A DNA stretch of 64,000 nt from Planctomycetota bacterium. Its GTDB lineage: Bacteria; Planctomycetota; UBA1135; GCA-002686595. Shown one piece after another: positions 9,101 to 17,048 of this stretch. Below the pieces are notes generated by a model, which made no database searches, had not been told where the DNA came from, and saw nothing but the letters and a program-made list of their open reading frames with translations. Every line of letters begins with the position of its first letter. The first letter of the stretch is position 1. Both the position numbers and the translations under genes were made by a program. Location of the stretch: assembly GCA_023150475.1 (NCBI GenBank), contig JAKLKU010000008.1:186001-250000 (forward strand). Reading direction: 5' to 3'.

Positions 9101-11663
9101 GCTTCACTAGATCGCTCGGGAAGTAGGAATACGTCAGCGTGTTGCCGGGCCCGGGCTCGGTTTCGGATTTCACTCGGTTGCGCGACGTGAACGTCCACGT
9201 GCGGGTGTGGCCTTCTTCGTCGGTGAGTGCGATGCGGTTGTCGTTCGCGTCGTAGCCGTAGCTCCTCGAGTGGAGCAGCGGATCCGTCTCGGTGATCACA
9301 CGGTCCAACGGGTCGTACTGACTGCGCCAGAGGTATCCGCGCGGATCCGTTCGCTCGATGCGCCTCCCCTTGGCGTCATGGCCGAATTCCTCGGTCGAGA
9401 ACGAGCTCGGCGCGACCTCGCGCGCGATGGCGGTCTCTCGACCCATCGAGTCGTACGTGGTGACGGTCTCGAATCCATGGGGGTCGGTCGACGTGGTCAC
9501 ACGATCGAGCTCGTCGTGAGCGTAGGTCGTCGTCAGCGAGGTGCTCGCGTTGGCCTCGAACGTCTCCGTCGACACGCGACCCTGCACGTCGTAGGTCCAC
9601 GTCCGCACGTCGCCGGCGCGATCCTCGGACGCGAGCAGGCCGGTCTCGGGTGTGTATACGCGGGCGAGGACCTGGCCGATCGAGTCGGTGACTCCGATCA
9701 AACAGTCCAGCTTGTCATACTCGTTGTCGACCCAATGGTCGTTGCGGTCCTTGCGCCGCAGCACCAATCCGGTCGTGCCCGCAGGGTCGAGCGGATCGGA
9801 CCCGTTCGTCCCGTAGACCACTGCTTCCGTGGTCCCATCCGCGTAGGTCGTCGCAGTGACGCGGTCCGCGTCGTCGTAGGTCCAGTGCGTCGTCCAACCG
9901 TCGGGATCGGTCGCGGACAGCGGCCGCCCGTTGACGTCGTGGACGAAGCTCCACTCGGGGTGCGTCGTTTCGTCCGCGTCCTTCGGCAGCACGACCGTGG
10001 CGACGCAACCAAAGGCGTCGTACTCGTAGCTCGTGACGAAGTCTCGTGCGTCGGTGTGACTGAGCACGTTGCCGAGCGCGTCGTAGGTCCACTCCTCCGA
10101 GACCTCGTCCGGCGTGCCCGCGGCGAGCGTCTTCTTCGTCACGTTGCCAGCCGCGTCGTACTCGTACTTCGTTTCGATCCCGAGCTCGTCGAGCGAAGAC
10201 ACCAAGAGGTGCCGCGCGTCGTAGGCGTAATCGCGGTACGTGCCGTCGGCCTGCTTCAACCCTTCGAGCTCCAACGCGACGTAGGTGAACTGCGTTTCGT
10301 GGCCGAGGTAGTCGGTCTCGGACTTGACCAGGCGGAAGTACTCGTCCCACGACGTCTTGCGCTCCGCGCCGGTCCAGTCGTTCTGCATGTACACCGGGAA
10401 ACCGTTCGCGTTGGTGCCCCAGGTGCGGCTCTCGCCGTTCGCGTACTCGTAGCGGATCTGGCTCCCGGAGATCTCCCGAGGAACGAAGAGCAAGCGACCT
10501 TCGAGGTCGCGGATCCCGCGCACTTGGCCGCTCGCCGTGACGTAGACGCGGTGCTTGCGGCTGCCCGGATTGCCGCGGGCGTCGTTGAACACCCAGAACT
10601 GACCTTCGGCGTCGACCATGCGCGCGTAGCAGGCAGCGTCGCCGTTCGGATAGTGGACGAAGTACTCGTCCGGCGATTCGTGTTCGAAGCGGATCTCGCG
10701 TCCGTCGGGGAGACCGACGCGCGCGACGACGTGCCGCGACGGCCCGAGCTTCGTCCACGCGAAAGTCAGCGCGCGCCCGTAGCCGTCTTGGATGCGCTCG
10801 AGCCGATCGATGTCGTCGTCGATCGAGTCGTAGGTGAACGTCAGACGGAAGCCGTTCTTGTCCTCGATCCAGTCGGGCCGGAACCGGACGTAGAGGTCGT
10901 CGTCGAACGGCGCGAAGTGGTAGTGCTCGCCCCATTTGGTGGTGAGCAGGAAGGCCGCGCCGTCGGGAACGAGCGTCGCTTTGGTGGTCTGCGTCGCGTC
11001 CTGCGCGGCGAACACTCCAGTGTTGCCGACGTCGATGAACTTCCACGCCGTCGCGGTCGGGTTGGGGCCGCCCGGCCAAGTGACGATGACTTGCGTCCAC
11101 TCGGCCGTCGAGTGGACCTCCAGTTGGTAGTCGTAGTTGTGCTGCCACATGCGCCCGAAGCCCTGGCAGGTCGCGGGCTGGAAGAGGCGGCTCTGGAACG
11201 TGCGCTCCAAGCGCAACACGAAGGGGCTGTAGCGCGCGCGGATCGGCGCTTCGTGGAGGGCGCCACCGCAGCTCCGGCAGCTCGTGCCCTCGTGCATCAC
11301 GGTGTAGTCCTCGATCGAGTGCACGTACTCGCGGTTCGTGTTGACCGTGCCGCCTGGGAGGTTGGCGGTGAAGCTCTCCGCCGCGTCCTCGGTGTTCTCG
11401 CTCGGTTCCACGCAGTCGTCTTGGTGCTGGCAACTCGGATCCGGGGCCTGCGCGGCGCACTCCTCGCACTCCTTGCAGGGGTCGTTCAGCTTGTTCTGGT
11501 GGCAACCCTCTTCGGCGTTGCCGTCCAGCGCCCACGCGCCCCACAGCGGGTGCTGATCGCCGATCTGCGGCGCTGCCGCTGCGCCGCACAGCCCGAGGGC
11601 GCAAGCGGAGAGCCAGCGCGACCAAGCGAACGTCGACGCACTCGTGTTCACCAGCGCTTTCAT
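6183..11663 (-). CDS. Secreted RHS/YD-repeat protein with LysM and candidate caspase-fold C-terminal tip (1826 aa)
   Basis: The start ATG at 11663 is preceded by GGGAGGG and begins a signal peptide (about residues 1-31). A Cys-rich segment follows (about residues 51-86, CKECEEC), then a beta-rich N-terminal region and more than 25 YD/RHS repeats (forms of YDAxGRxxxxT). The RHS core ends near DPWG (about residue 1564), shortly after GRFVTRD. Beyond it lie a LysM-like segment (about 1570-1633: VGDTLWSLA...YG...WP...IWPGD) and a tip with FFLLSGHGG (His1684) and AWFAGCNTSALAESF (Cys1754). That His/Cys pair has the layout of clan CD (caspase/gingipain-like) peptidases. Known RHS proteins encapsulate C-terminal toxins. 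I infer, without proof, that the tip is a protease effector. The 3' part has clearly lower G+C than the centre. No immunity gene follows. Confidence 0.9.
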   Translation of the reverse strand: MKALVNTSASTFAWSRWLSACALGLCGAAAAPQIGDQHPLWGAWALDGNAEEGCHQNKLNDPCKECEECAAQAPDPSCQHQDDCVEPSENTEDAAESFTANLPGGTVNTNREYVHSIEDYTVMHEGTSCRSCGGALHEAPIRARYSPFVLRLERTFQSRLFQPATCQGFGRMWQHNYDYQLEVHSTAEWTQVIVTWPGGPNPTATAWKFIDVGNTGVFAAQDATQTTKATLVPDGAAFLLTTKWGEHYHFAPFDDDLYVRFRPDWIEDKNGFRLTFTYDSIDDDIDRLERIQDGYGRALTFAWTKLGPSRHVVARVGLPDGREIRFEHESPDEYFVHYPNGDAACYARMVDAEGQFWVFNDARGNPGSRKHRVYVTASGQVRGIRDLEGRLLFVPREISGSQIRYEYANGESRTWGTNANGFPVYMQNDWTGAERKTSWDEYFRLVKSETDYLGHETQFTYVALELEGLKQADGTYRDYAYDARHLLVSSLDELGIETKYEYDAAGNVTKKTLAAGTPDEVSEEWTYDALGNVLSHTDARDFVTSYEYDAFGCVATVVLPKDADETTHPEWSFVHDVNGRPLSATDPDGWTTHWTYDDADRVTATTYADGTTEAVVYGTNGSDPLDPAGTTGLVLRRKDRNDHWVDNEYDKLDCLIGVTDSIGQVLARVYTPETGLLASEDRAGDVRTWTYDVQGRVSTETFEANASTSLTTTYAHDELDRVTTSTDPHGFETVTTYDSMGRETAIAREVAPSSFSTEEFGHDAKGRRIERTDPRGYLWRSQYDPLDRVITETDPLLHSRSYGYDANDNRIALTDEEGHTRTWTFTSRNRVKSETEPGPGNTLTYSYFPSDLVKQVQNAGTGGVTDFTYTCCGRLESRRIGVDGADEDIVERYFWDGNGNQIARVDGEGFVWRTEYDARDRVTKHVDPLTFETTYAYSDDGSPFDDRLAPGQGSAASVTDANLHTTTTVADGGGRRCKVIDAVGNDTQWYFDVLTPLGTVETSVVDRMGATTKQFTDGVGRIVMSVDELTHETEMAYDANGNLISVEDADDHVTTFTWDEANRKLTETYAEHDGDPNNDTVTFTWFDNGWLKSRKDQKAQELVYAYDPTGRRLSVAYPDATQDVFAYDAGGRLATATTGLYATGFPIARTYDLADRLTTETQSGKVIAYAWDRRSVKTRVTSPSGFDAVRTFTERGELDRVSAHGRQRVDHEYDPAGLLIRKALGNGAVTSMTYDARDWMTEIRHTAGTSDIQTFAYAFDAEGNKLHQESVTFPERSETYGYDAAHRLIQWKRGPLGGAPSKTQLWNLDALGNWDDTTVNGIVEDRDHNAVNELVRRDTVNLVYDDNGNLIDDGSTLYEWDYNDKLKRAIRKSDGFVLGEYAYDALGRRVRRHDHLTPEERLYFLDGDQVIEERNFAGTVIAHYVYGNYIDEPICRILVPVPPTPLPGALKPILASNVYYYHTNSLYSVAALSGMGGGVLERYEYDAYGMTTTYSVNWTEPLGSSRIANPAGFTGRTLDGELAELHFRSRSLAPVLGRFVTRDRLSQIERQSLYAASFVPNAVDPWGFWKLVKEDIWEAEVGDTLWSLAALERYGSHGSNWPCLWPTASTGDHGYPDTIWPGDCYDARNLAVPAPGAAELRLSVSSDVYAMGGRLVSTTQVGPNIQQASGEGGTPLSFFLLSGHGGASGMGGSYGPDPSSPGNSQWNDPEGGYFNAAVFGSLPDPAPAFDRAAARKGPKRCWFTRDAHAWFAGCNTSALAESFAGVALREGAFAHGTRMYSGFSASGIQWGPAVDWVNGSPRWGAGTRFSSNWQDPSAWNEFSGSL

Positions 11664-11665
11664 GA

Positions 11666-12286
11666 CTACTTCCCTCCCAGCAGCACGCTGCGTTCGCGGG
11701 CCTCTCGTTCCGTCAGCGCCTCGAGTCGGAACGACGCGGTTCCGCGCGTCTCCGGCGAGGCCGCGACGATGCGATACGTGCTCGCCAACGGGCCGAAGCG
11801 GAACTTCACCGCGGCGCGTCCGTGCGCATCCGCCTTCACGGTGATCGCGCGCTGATCGTTCTCGAACACGCCGTGGTCGGGCGCGAAGAACGTCACGGGC
11901 ACGTTCGCAACCGCCTGCACTTCGAGAGTCCCGGCGTAGAGCTCGTTCGGTCGACCTTCGCCGTAGGTCGCGCCGAGCGATCGGATCGCTTCGGGCGCGG
12001 GCTCGTTCGCGCCCCGCGGACGACTCACGTCGATCCGAGTGTGATCGACCGTCGCGTAGTACGCGTCCGAGTACACGAAGTAGCGCGCGTACAGGTCCGA
12101 CTTCGGATCGTCGAGCTCCGGATCGTTCGGATCCGGCGCCACCCACGCCGCCGACGCGAGCGTCGCGTCGACGTCTCGCGAACCCGTGCCTCCGATTGCA
12201 GGATCGAAGACGAGACGCGCCGTGCCGAGACTCCACGCGAGAGAGATGCCGCCCAACACCGACACGCCGACCACCCAAGGCTTCAT
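11666..12286 (-). CDS. Small exported Ig-like-domain protein upstream of the RHS gene
   Basis: This 206-residue protein starts at the ATG at 12286, preceded by AAGGGGGAAG. It begins MKPWVVGVSVLGGISLAWSL, a signal peptide or membrane anchor. The C-terminal half (about residues 115-200) reads like a bacterial Ig-like (Big_1/invasin) sandwich: PVTFFAPDHGVF, then ITVKADAHGRAAVKFRFG, then YRIVAAS. Its stop lies two bases before the RHS start, so the two form one operon and are probably translated together. It may be an accessory surface protein for the RHS product. It does not look like a cytoplasmic immunity protein because it carries an export signal. Confidence 0.8.
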   Translation of the reverse strand: MKPWVVGVSVLGGISLAWSLGTARLVFDPAIGGTGSRDVDATLASAAWVAPDPNDPELDDPKSDLYARYFVYSDAYYATVDHTRIDVSRPRGANEPAPEAIRSLGATYGEGRPNELYAGTLEVQAVANVPVTFFAPDHGVFENDQRAITVKADAHGRAAVKFRFGPLASTYRIVAASPETRGTASFRLEALTEREARERSVLLGGK

Positions 12287-12536
12287 CGCTTCCCCCTTGC
12301 TCGCGAACGAGCTCGCAGACGGTCGTCCGTGACTAGTCCGACACGTACTACGCACTGGAGTCGGCAAAAGAGGGCAGCGGCGTGCGTCGTCGCTCCGACG
12401 CGACGATCGCGCGAGCGAGGTCCCGCGTGCTCGACGGGCGCGAGCGCAGCGCTTCGGAGCGCACGCCAGCTCACGCTCCGTGGTGCCGGGCGCGCTCCCT
12501 GCTTGCCGAACTCGGCGCGGGGCGAAACGATGGGGC

Positions 12537-12545
12537 AGGAGGTGA
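12537..12545 (+). promoter_or_regulatory. Strong Shine-Dalgarno AGGAGGTGA before the ankyrin gene
   Basis: AGGAGGTGA is a nine-base perfect complement to the 16S rRNA 3' end, four bases before the ATG at 12550. It fixes the start inside a longer open frame that begins at 12382. Confidence 0.75.
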
Positions 12546-12549
12546 GTTC

Positions 12550-14106
12550 ATGCGGCTCGTGCTCGTGATCGCAGTTCTCGCGCTCGGTTGCAGCGCGCAG
12601 GCGCAGAACGACGAGTTGTGCGACGCCGCGCGACGTGGAGCGCGCGACGAAGTCGTGCGGCTCGTCGCGACGGGCATGTCGCTCGAAGTCGAGTATCAGG
12701 ACCAGACGCCGCTGATGTGGGCCGCGAAGATGGGGCACCCGGAGATCGTCGCGGACTTGCTCGCTTCGGGCGCCGAGGTCGACCACCGTTCGGAGCGCGG
12801 TTGGACTGCGCTTGCGTACGCGAGTTGGAGCGGCGAGACCGACATCGTGCGCGGGTTGCTCGAACACGGCGCGACGGTCGGGCCGGGACCGCGCGGGTAC
12901 GGCACCGAACTGCACCTGGCAGCGGAACGTGGTTCGCGCGAGCTCGTCGAGCTCTTGGCGCCGCACGTCGGCGACGTCGACGCGACCGTCCCGGAGCGGC
13001 GCAACCGCACGGCGCTGATGATCGCTGCGGAGCACGGGTCGACGGACGTCGTGCAGAGCCTGCTCGCGGCCGGCGCGTCACCGACGAAACGCACGCCCGA
13101 CGGGGACACCGCGGCGCACTTCGCCGCCGTCTACGGACGACTCGAGACGTTGCGCGTGCTGCTCGAGCGCGCGCCGGAGCTCCTCACGGACACCGGCAAC
13201 CTCACGGGCCGCACGCCGCTCGCGTTGGCGGCGCAGTTCGGCCACGCGGAGGTCGTCGCCGAGCTCGTCGCCCACTTCGGCGGTCGCCCGTGGGCTCCGC
13301 AGGAGTTGCTCGTGCTCGAGGATCGTTGGGGTTGGACGCCGCTGCACCTCGCTGCGGCGAGCGGCTCGCGCGACACGGCTCGAGCGGTGCTGCACCGGAC
13401 CGCGCTCGAAGCGCGCACCGACCTCGGCCGCACGCCGCTCGCCATCGCGGCGCATGCGAAGGACGGCGCGATGATGACGTTCTTGCTCGGCTTCGACGCG
13501 CGAAGCGACGTGCGCGATCGGTTCGGGCTCACACCGCTCGAACTGTGGCGCGAAGCGGGCGCCGTCGAAAGTCGCTTGCTCGGCGCGTTGCCGCCGTCGA
13601 GCGTTCCGGCGCCTGGGATCGATCCGAGAGGAACCGCGACTCTGGAGCTCGAGCTCGAGTCGTTCGACGGCGGCCTCTTCTTCCGCCACCGGCTGCCCCT
13701 GGTCGTCTGGTCGGACGGAGTCGTGCTGTTCGACGTGGGCGGCGCTTTGGGCGCGCTCGAACGAAGGGTGAGTCGTGTGGCCCCCGAGCGTCTCGCGCGT
13801 TTGCTCGCCGAGCTCGACGAGACCGGACTGTTCGACGGTCCGCCGACGAGCCACTGGCATCCGAGCGCCGGTGAGGCGCGTATCACCCGCAGCGTCACCG
13901 ACGCCTCGGGTCCGCGCGAAGTCGTCCGCGGTTGGGACGGCATCGATCAGTCGCTCACGTCGGAGATCGACGCCGAGTTCCGTGTCTTCGTGCGCGCATT
14001 CGAACGCGCGTGGTCGGCCGCGATGATCGCCGTTCCAGCGGAGTCGTGGCCGCTCTCGAGCATCGCTCCCGACGATACGTTCCGGGGGATCGGGCTCGCT
14101 CGATGA
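12550..14106 (+). CDS. Exported ankyrin-repeat protein (518 aa)
   Basis: A signal peptide (MRLVLVIAVLALG, cleavage near AQA-Q at about residue 19) precedes eight or nine ankyrin repeats over about residues 22-335. Typical motifs are TPLMWAAKMGH, TALMIAAEHGS, TPLALAAQFGH, TPLHLAAASGS and TPLAIAAHAKD. Cys15 could instead be a lipoprotein site, but the residue at -3 is Ala, so this is weak. The last 150 residues form a separate domain (TLELELESFDGGL..., LVVWSDGVVLFD..., RLARLLAELDETGLFDG) that I do not recognise. Ankyrin repeats bind proteins; the partner is unknown. The strong Shine-Dalgarno sets this gene apart from the leaderless-looking genes nearby. Confidence 0.88.
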   Translation: MRLVLVIAVLALGCSAQAQNDELCDAARRGARDEVVRLVATGMSLEVEYQDQTPLMWAAKMGHPEIVADLLASGAEVDHRSERGWTALAYASWSGETDIVRGLLEHGATVGPGPRGYGTELHLAAERGSRELVELLAPHVGDVDATVPERRNRTALMIAAEHGSTDVVQSLLAAGASPTKRTPDGDTAAHFAAVYGRLETLRVLLERAPELLTDTGNLTGRTPLALAAQFGHAEVVAELVAHFGGRPWAPQELLVLEDRWGWTPLHLAAASGSRDTARAVLHRTALEARTDLGRTPLAIAAHAKDGAMMTFLLGFDARSDVRDRFGLTPLELWREAGAVESRLLGALPPSSVPAPGIDPRGTATLELELESFDGGLFFRHRLPLVVWSDGVVLFDVGGALGALERRVSRVAPERLARLLAELDETGLFDGPPTSHWHPSAGEARITRSVTDASGPREVVRGWDGIDQSLTSEIDAEFRVFVRAFERAWSAAMIAVPAESWPLSSIAPDDTFRGIGLAR

Positions 14107-14132
14107 CGCCGGCGCACCCGCTTCGGCGCGAC

Positions 14133-14151
14133 GAGCGCGAGCCTCGCGCTC
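14133..14151. terminator. Hairpin between convergent ankyrin and transhydrogenase genes
   Basis: A perfect 8-bp stem, GAGCGCGA (14133-14140) with TCGCGCTC (14144-14151), encloses a 3-base loop. It fills the short gap between two converging stop codons, so it may end transcripts from both sides. There is no T-run, so intrinsic termination is uncertain. Confidence 0.45.
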
Positions 14152-15585
14152 TCAGTTCGAACTCGCGACGGCCGCGCCCTTCGCGCGCGCTGCTTCGAGC
14201 TTCGCGAACACGTCGAGCGCCGCGACGCGATACGCCTCGGCGAGCGTCGGGAAGTTGAAGATCTGCTCGACGAACACCGACGCCGGTAGACCCGCGGTCA
14301 TCGCGAGCTGCGCGACGTGGACGAGCTCGGACGCGCTCTCGCCGATCACGTGGGCGCCGAGCACGCGTTGGCCGTCGCCGGTCGTGACGAGCTTGAGCAA
14401 GCCGTCGCGGTCGCCGTTGATCTGGCCGCGGGCGAGTTCCTCGAAGCGCGCGAACCCGACGAGCACGTCGCCGTGCTTCTCCTTGGCTTGCGCTTCACCG
14501 AGGCCGACGCACGCCATCTCCGGAATCGTGTAGATCCCGATCGGCGTCGTGCCGGCGAGCGCGTCGGCTTCGAACCCGAACGCGTGCCGCGCGGCGCGCC
14601 GGCCTTGCTCCATCGACGTCGCGGCGAGCGCCGGTGGCCCGATCACGTCGCCGACGGCGTAGACGTGCGGCACTTCGGTGCGGCCGAATTGGTCGACCTT
14701 CAGGTAGCCGCGGTCGGTCGGCTTGAGCCCGGCCGCTTCGATGTCGAGTCCGCGCAGGTTCGCGACACGGCCGAGCGCGCAGAGCAACTTGTCGCTCTCG
14801 ATCGCCTCGCCGTCGTCGAGCACGGTCGTCACCGTCGCGACGCCGTCCCAGTCGACGGTCTTCGCTTGCCTTCCGGGCCGATACCGTCCGCCGTGGCGCT
14901 CGAACCACGCGCAGAACCGTTCGGTGAGCTCGGGCTCCATGAACGCGAGCGGCCGCGGCGCCTTGTCGATCAACGTCACTCGCGTGCCGAGCGCCGCGAA
15001 GATCGACGCGTACTCGCAGGCGATCACGCCCGCGCCGAGCACCACGAGCGACTGCGGCACGTAGATCATCGAGAGGATCGAGTCGGAGTCGAGCACGCTC
15101 TCGTGATCGATCGGGATGTTCGGCGGCGTGCGCGGGCGCGAGCCGGTCGCGACGACGATCACGCGGCCGAGCGCGCGGCGCGTCGAACCGTCGACCGACG
15201 TCACTTCGATTTCCCACGGCGACGTGAAACGCGCGTGCCCGTTCCACACGACGATGCCGCAGCGATCGAGTTGATTGCCGATGTAGTGCTCGTGCGCGGC
15301 CGTGACGAGCTCCTGGCGCTTCATCAGGCTCGACGTCTCGACTTGGTGTCCGGTCTCGTGGCCGTCGCCGAGGCCGAGTTGCGCGCGGCGCACGCCGGCC
15401 ATCGCGCTCTCGCGCAGCGTCTTCGAAGGGATCGTGCCGCGGTGCACGCATTCGCCGCCGACCGCGGTGTCGCGTTCGACGAGCAGCACGAGCTTGCCGA
15501 GCCGCGCGCCTTCGATCGCGGCGTTCTGGCCGCCGGGACCGGAGCCGATCACGACCAAGTCGAACTGCGGCGTGCTCGAACTCAC
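14152..15585 (-). CDS. sthA: Soluble pyridine nucleotide transhydrogenase (Si-specific NAD(P)+ transhydrogenase)
   Basis: This 477-residue flavoprotein (E. coli SthA has 466) carries the FAD-binding GSGPGG (residues 14-19). The redox-site segment is GGECVHRGTIPSKTLRE. Only Cys46 is present and Thr51 replaces the second cysteine of the disulfide found in lipoamide dehydrogenases; this is the SthA signature, as in CTHWGTIPSK. The second nucleotide-binding site is VVLGAGVIACEYASIF. The C-terminal dimerisation domain ends with IFNFPTLAEAYRVAALD. It balances NADPH and NADH in the cytoplasm. The start is GTG at 15585, overlapping the HDOD stop as GTGA. I rejected the much longer upstream extension of this frame as shadow sequence. 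Confidence 0.93.
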   Translation of the reverse strand: MSSSTPQFDLVVIGSGPGGQNAAIEGARLGKLVLLVERDTAVGGECVHRGTIPSKTLRESAMAGVRRAQLGLGDGHETGHQVETSSLMKRQELVTAAHEHYIGNQLDRCGIVVWNGHARFTSPWEIEVTSVDGSTRRALGRVIVVATGSRPRTPPNIPIDHESVLDSDSILSMIYVPQSLVVLGAGVIACEYASIFAALGTRVTLIDKAPRPLAFMEPELTERFCAWFERHGGRYRPGRQAKTVDWDGVATVTTVLDDGEAIESDKLLCALGRVANLRGLDIEAAGLKPTDRGYLKVDQFGRTEVPHVYAVGDVIGPPALAATSMEQGRRAARHAFGFEADALAGTTPIGIYTIPEMACVGLGEAQAKEKHGDVLVGFARFEELARGQINGDRDGLLKLVTTGDGQRVLGAHVIGESASELVHVAQLAMTAGLPASVFVEQIFNFPTLAEAYRVAALDVFAKLEAARAKGAAVASSN

Positions 15586-16454
15586 GCGTATGCCTCCGCG
15601 ACCTTGACCACACGATCGCGCGCACCGATCAACGCGTTCCAGTCGTCCGCGTAGAGGTTGAGCGCCGCGATCACCGGCAGGCGTCGCAGTTCCTCGACCT
15701 GGTTCGGATCGGCGTCCTTCGACCAGTAGGACAGACGGTCGGCGAGGCACGCGATGCGGGTGTCCTCGACGTGCTCCTTCGCCTGGCTCGGTTCGTGATG
15801 GTGGAGCATCACGCTCTGCATGAACGCAGGCAGCTTCCACTTCGCCGCGAGCAACGAACCGACGCGTCCGTGGAACGCGTCGAGAGCCGACTCCATCACT
15901 GGCCGTGCGACGCGCTCGCCGCGTTGATTGCAGAGATCGACGGCGGCTTGCAGGACGATCGGCTTGCCGATGTCGTGCAAGAGGCCGCACAGGAACGCGC
16001 CTTCGACGTTGTGGCGGCGGATGCGCGCGACTTCCTTGGCCCACGCACCGGCGGTCGCCGAGTGGTACCAGAGCTCGCGCAGGAGCTCCTCGTAGCCTTT
16101 GACCTGGAAGACCTTCGACTTGACCGCGACCGCCGTCGCGATCTGCATCAGGTTGGTCATGCCGAGCCGCGAAATCGCTTGTTGGAGCGACGCGATCGGC
16201 TCGCGTGGCGCGTACGCGGCGGAGTTGACGATGCGGAGCACGTGGCTCGCGAGCGACGGATCGCGCTGCAGGATCGGCGCGAGCTTCCTCGCATCCGCGT
16301 CCGGATCGTTGGCGAGATCCATGATCTGCGCCGCCGCTTCGGGCATCACCGGCAGTTCGAGCGAGCCCGCGTCGACGAGCTGACTCAAGGCGGTGAGCAA
16401 CCAGACCTCGGGCGAGGTCGCGTTCGCAGCGATCGAAGTGTTTTCCGGGGCCAT
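15582..16454 (-). CDS. HDOD-domain protein
   Basis: This 290-residue cytoplasmic protein has an HDOD domain over about residues 27-225. It includes LQRDPSLASHVLRIVNSA, the signature AISRLGM, and a retained GLLHDIGKP with His160-Asp161. A second His cluster, MLHHHEP, lies at 216-222. HDOD proteins act in bacterial signalling; most are not active phosphohydrolases, although this one keeps the HD pair. It has no other domain, so it is probably an adaptor. It is the first gene of a two-gene unit, and its stop overlaps the sthA start, which makes co-translation likely. No promoter hexamer or Shine-Dalgarno is clear before the ATG. Confidence 0.9.
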   Translation of the reverse strand: MAPENTSIAANATSPEVWLLTALSQLVDAGSLELPVMPEAAAQIMDLANDPDADARKLAPILQRDPSLASHVLRIVNSAAYAPREPIASLQQAISRLGMTNLMQIATAVAVKSKVFQVKGYEELLRELWYHSATAGAWAKEVARIRRHNVEGAFLCGLLHDIGKPIVLQAAVDLCNQRGERVARPVMESALDAFHGRVGSLLAAKWKLPAFMQSVMLHHHEPSQAKEHVEDTRIACLADRLSYWSKDADPNQVEELRRLPVIAALNLYADDWNALIGARDRVVKVAEAYA

Positions 16455-16528
16455 GAGAGGGGTCCCGCCTTTTCGGAGCTCGCGGGGGGCGGCGCTGAAG
16501 CGCGTGCGGCGTTTTCGCGCCGCGTCGG

Positions 16529-16534
16529 TAGACT
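16529..16534 (+). promoter_or_regulatory. Predicted -10 element of the small membrane protein gene
   Basis: TAGACT ends 10 bases before the ATG at 16545. No convincing -35 is visible. The distance suggests a leaderless or nearly leaderless transcript. Confidence 0.4.
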
Positions 16535-16544
16535 CTTTTGCCCG

Positions 16545-17048
16545 ATGCCGACCCTGTCGCTTTCACCGGAAGCCGTCGAGCGCGTGCTCGTTGCGACGGC
16601 GCTGCTGCTCTCCGTCGCGCTGGCCGTGCTCGGCGTCTGGCTCGTGCGCAACGCGCGCACCGTCGGACGGGTCGAAGTGCGCGTGCGGCGCCGCTTCGGC
16701 ATCCGTCTCGCCCTGCTCGGAGCGTACGTCGTGTGCGCGGTGACCTTGCTCGTCGTCGCCGACACGCTGCCGAAGCTCGAACTCGCGCTGGTGGCGGGCT
16801 TGGGGTTCGCGCTGCTCGCGTTGAGCCCCGGCTTCCAGGACTCGAAGTTCGGCGCGACCGGCGTGCAGCGCGGCTGGCACGCGCGGCGCTTCGCGGAGCT
16901 CGAGGAATGGCGCCTCGCCGGCGATCACTTGCGGTGGAAGCTCTTCGGCGTCTGGGTCGCGAGCGACTTGCCGGCCGAACGCCACGCGGCGGCGCGCGAG
17001 AAGCTCGTCGCGCTCGCGGCGGACCGCGAGAGCCGTTTCAACCAATGA
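16545..17048 (+). CDS. Two-TM membrane protein of unknown function (167 aa)
   Basis: Two clear hydrophobic stretches occur at about residues 13-37 and 50-68, and a third, shorter one near 78-93. A soluble C-terminal tail of about 70 residues follows, rich in Arg, Glu and Trp (GWHARRFAELEEWRLAGDHLRWKLFG). I do not recognise the family. It lies divergently from the HDOD gene, separated by 90 bases, and its 3' end overlaps the convergent WaaP-like kinase gene by 11 bases. It may be involved in envelope functions, but nothing in the sequence shows this. Confidence 0.7.
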   Translation: MPTLSLSPEAVERVLVATALLLSVALAVLGVWLVRNARTVGRVEVRVRRRFGIRLALLGAYVVCAVTLLVVADTLPKLELALVAGLGFALLALSPGFQDSKFGATGVQRGWHARRFAELEEWRLAGDHLRWKLFGVWVASDLPAERHAAAREKLVALAADRESRFNQ

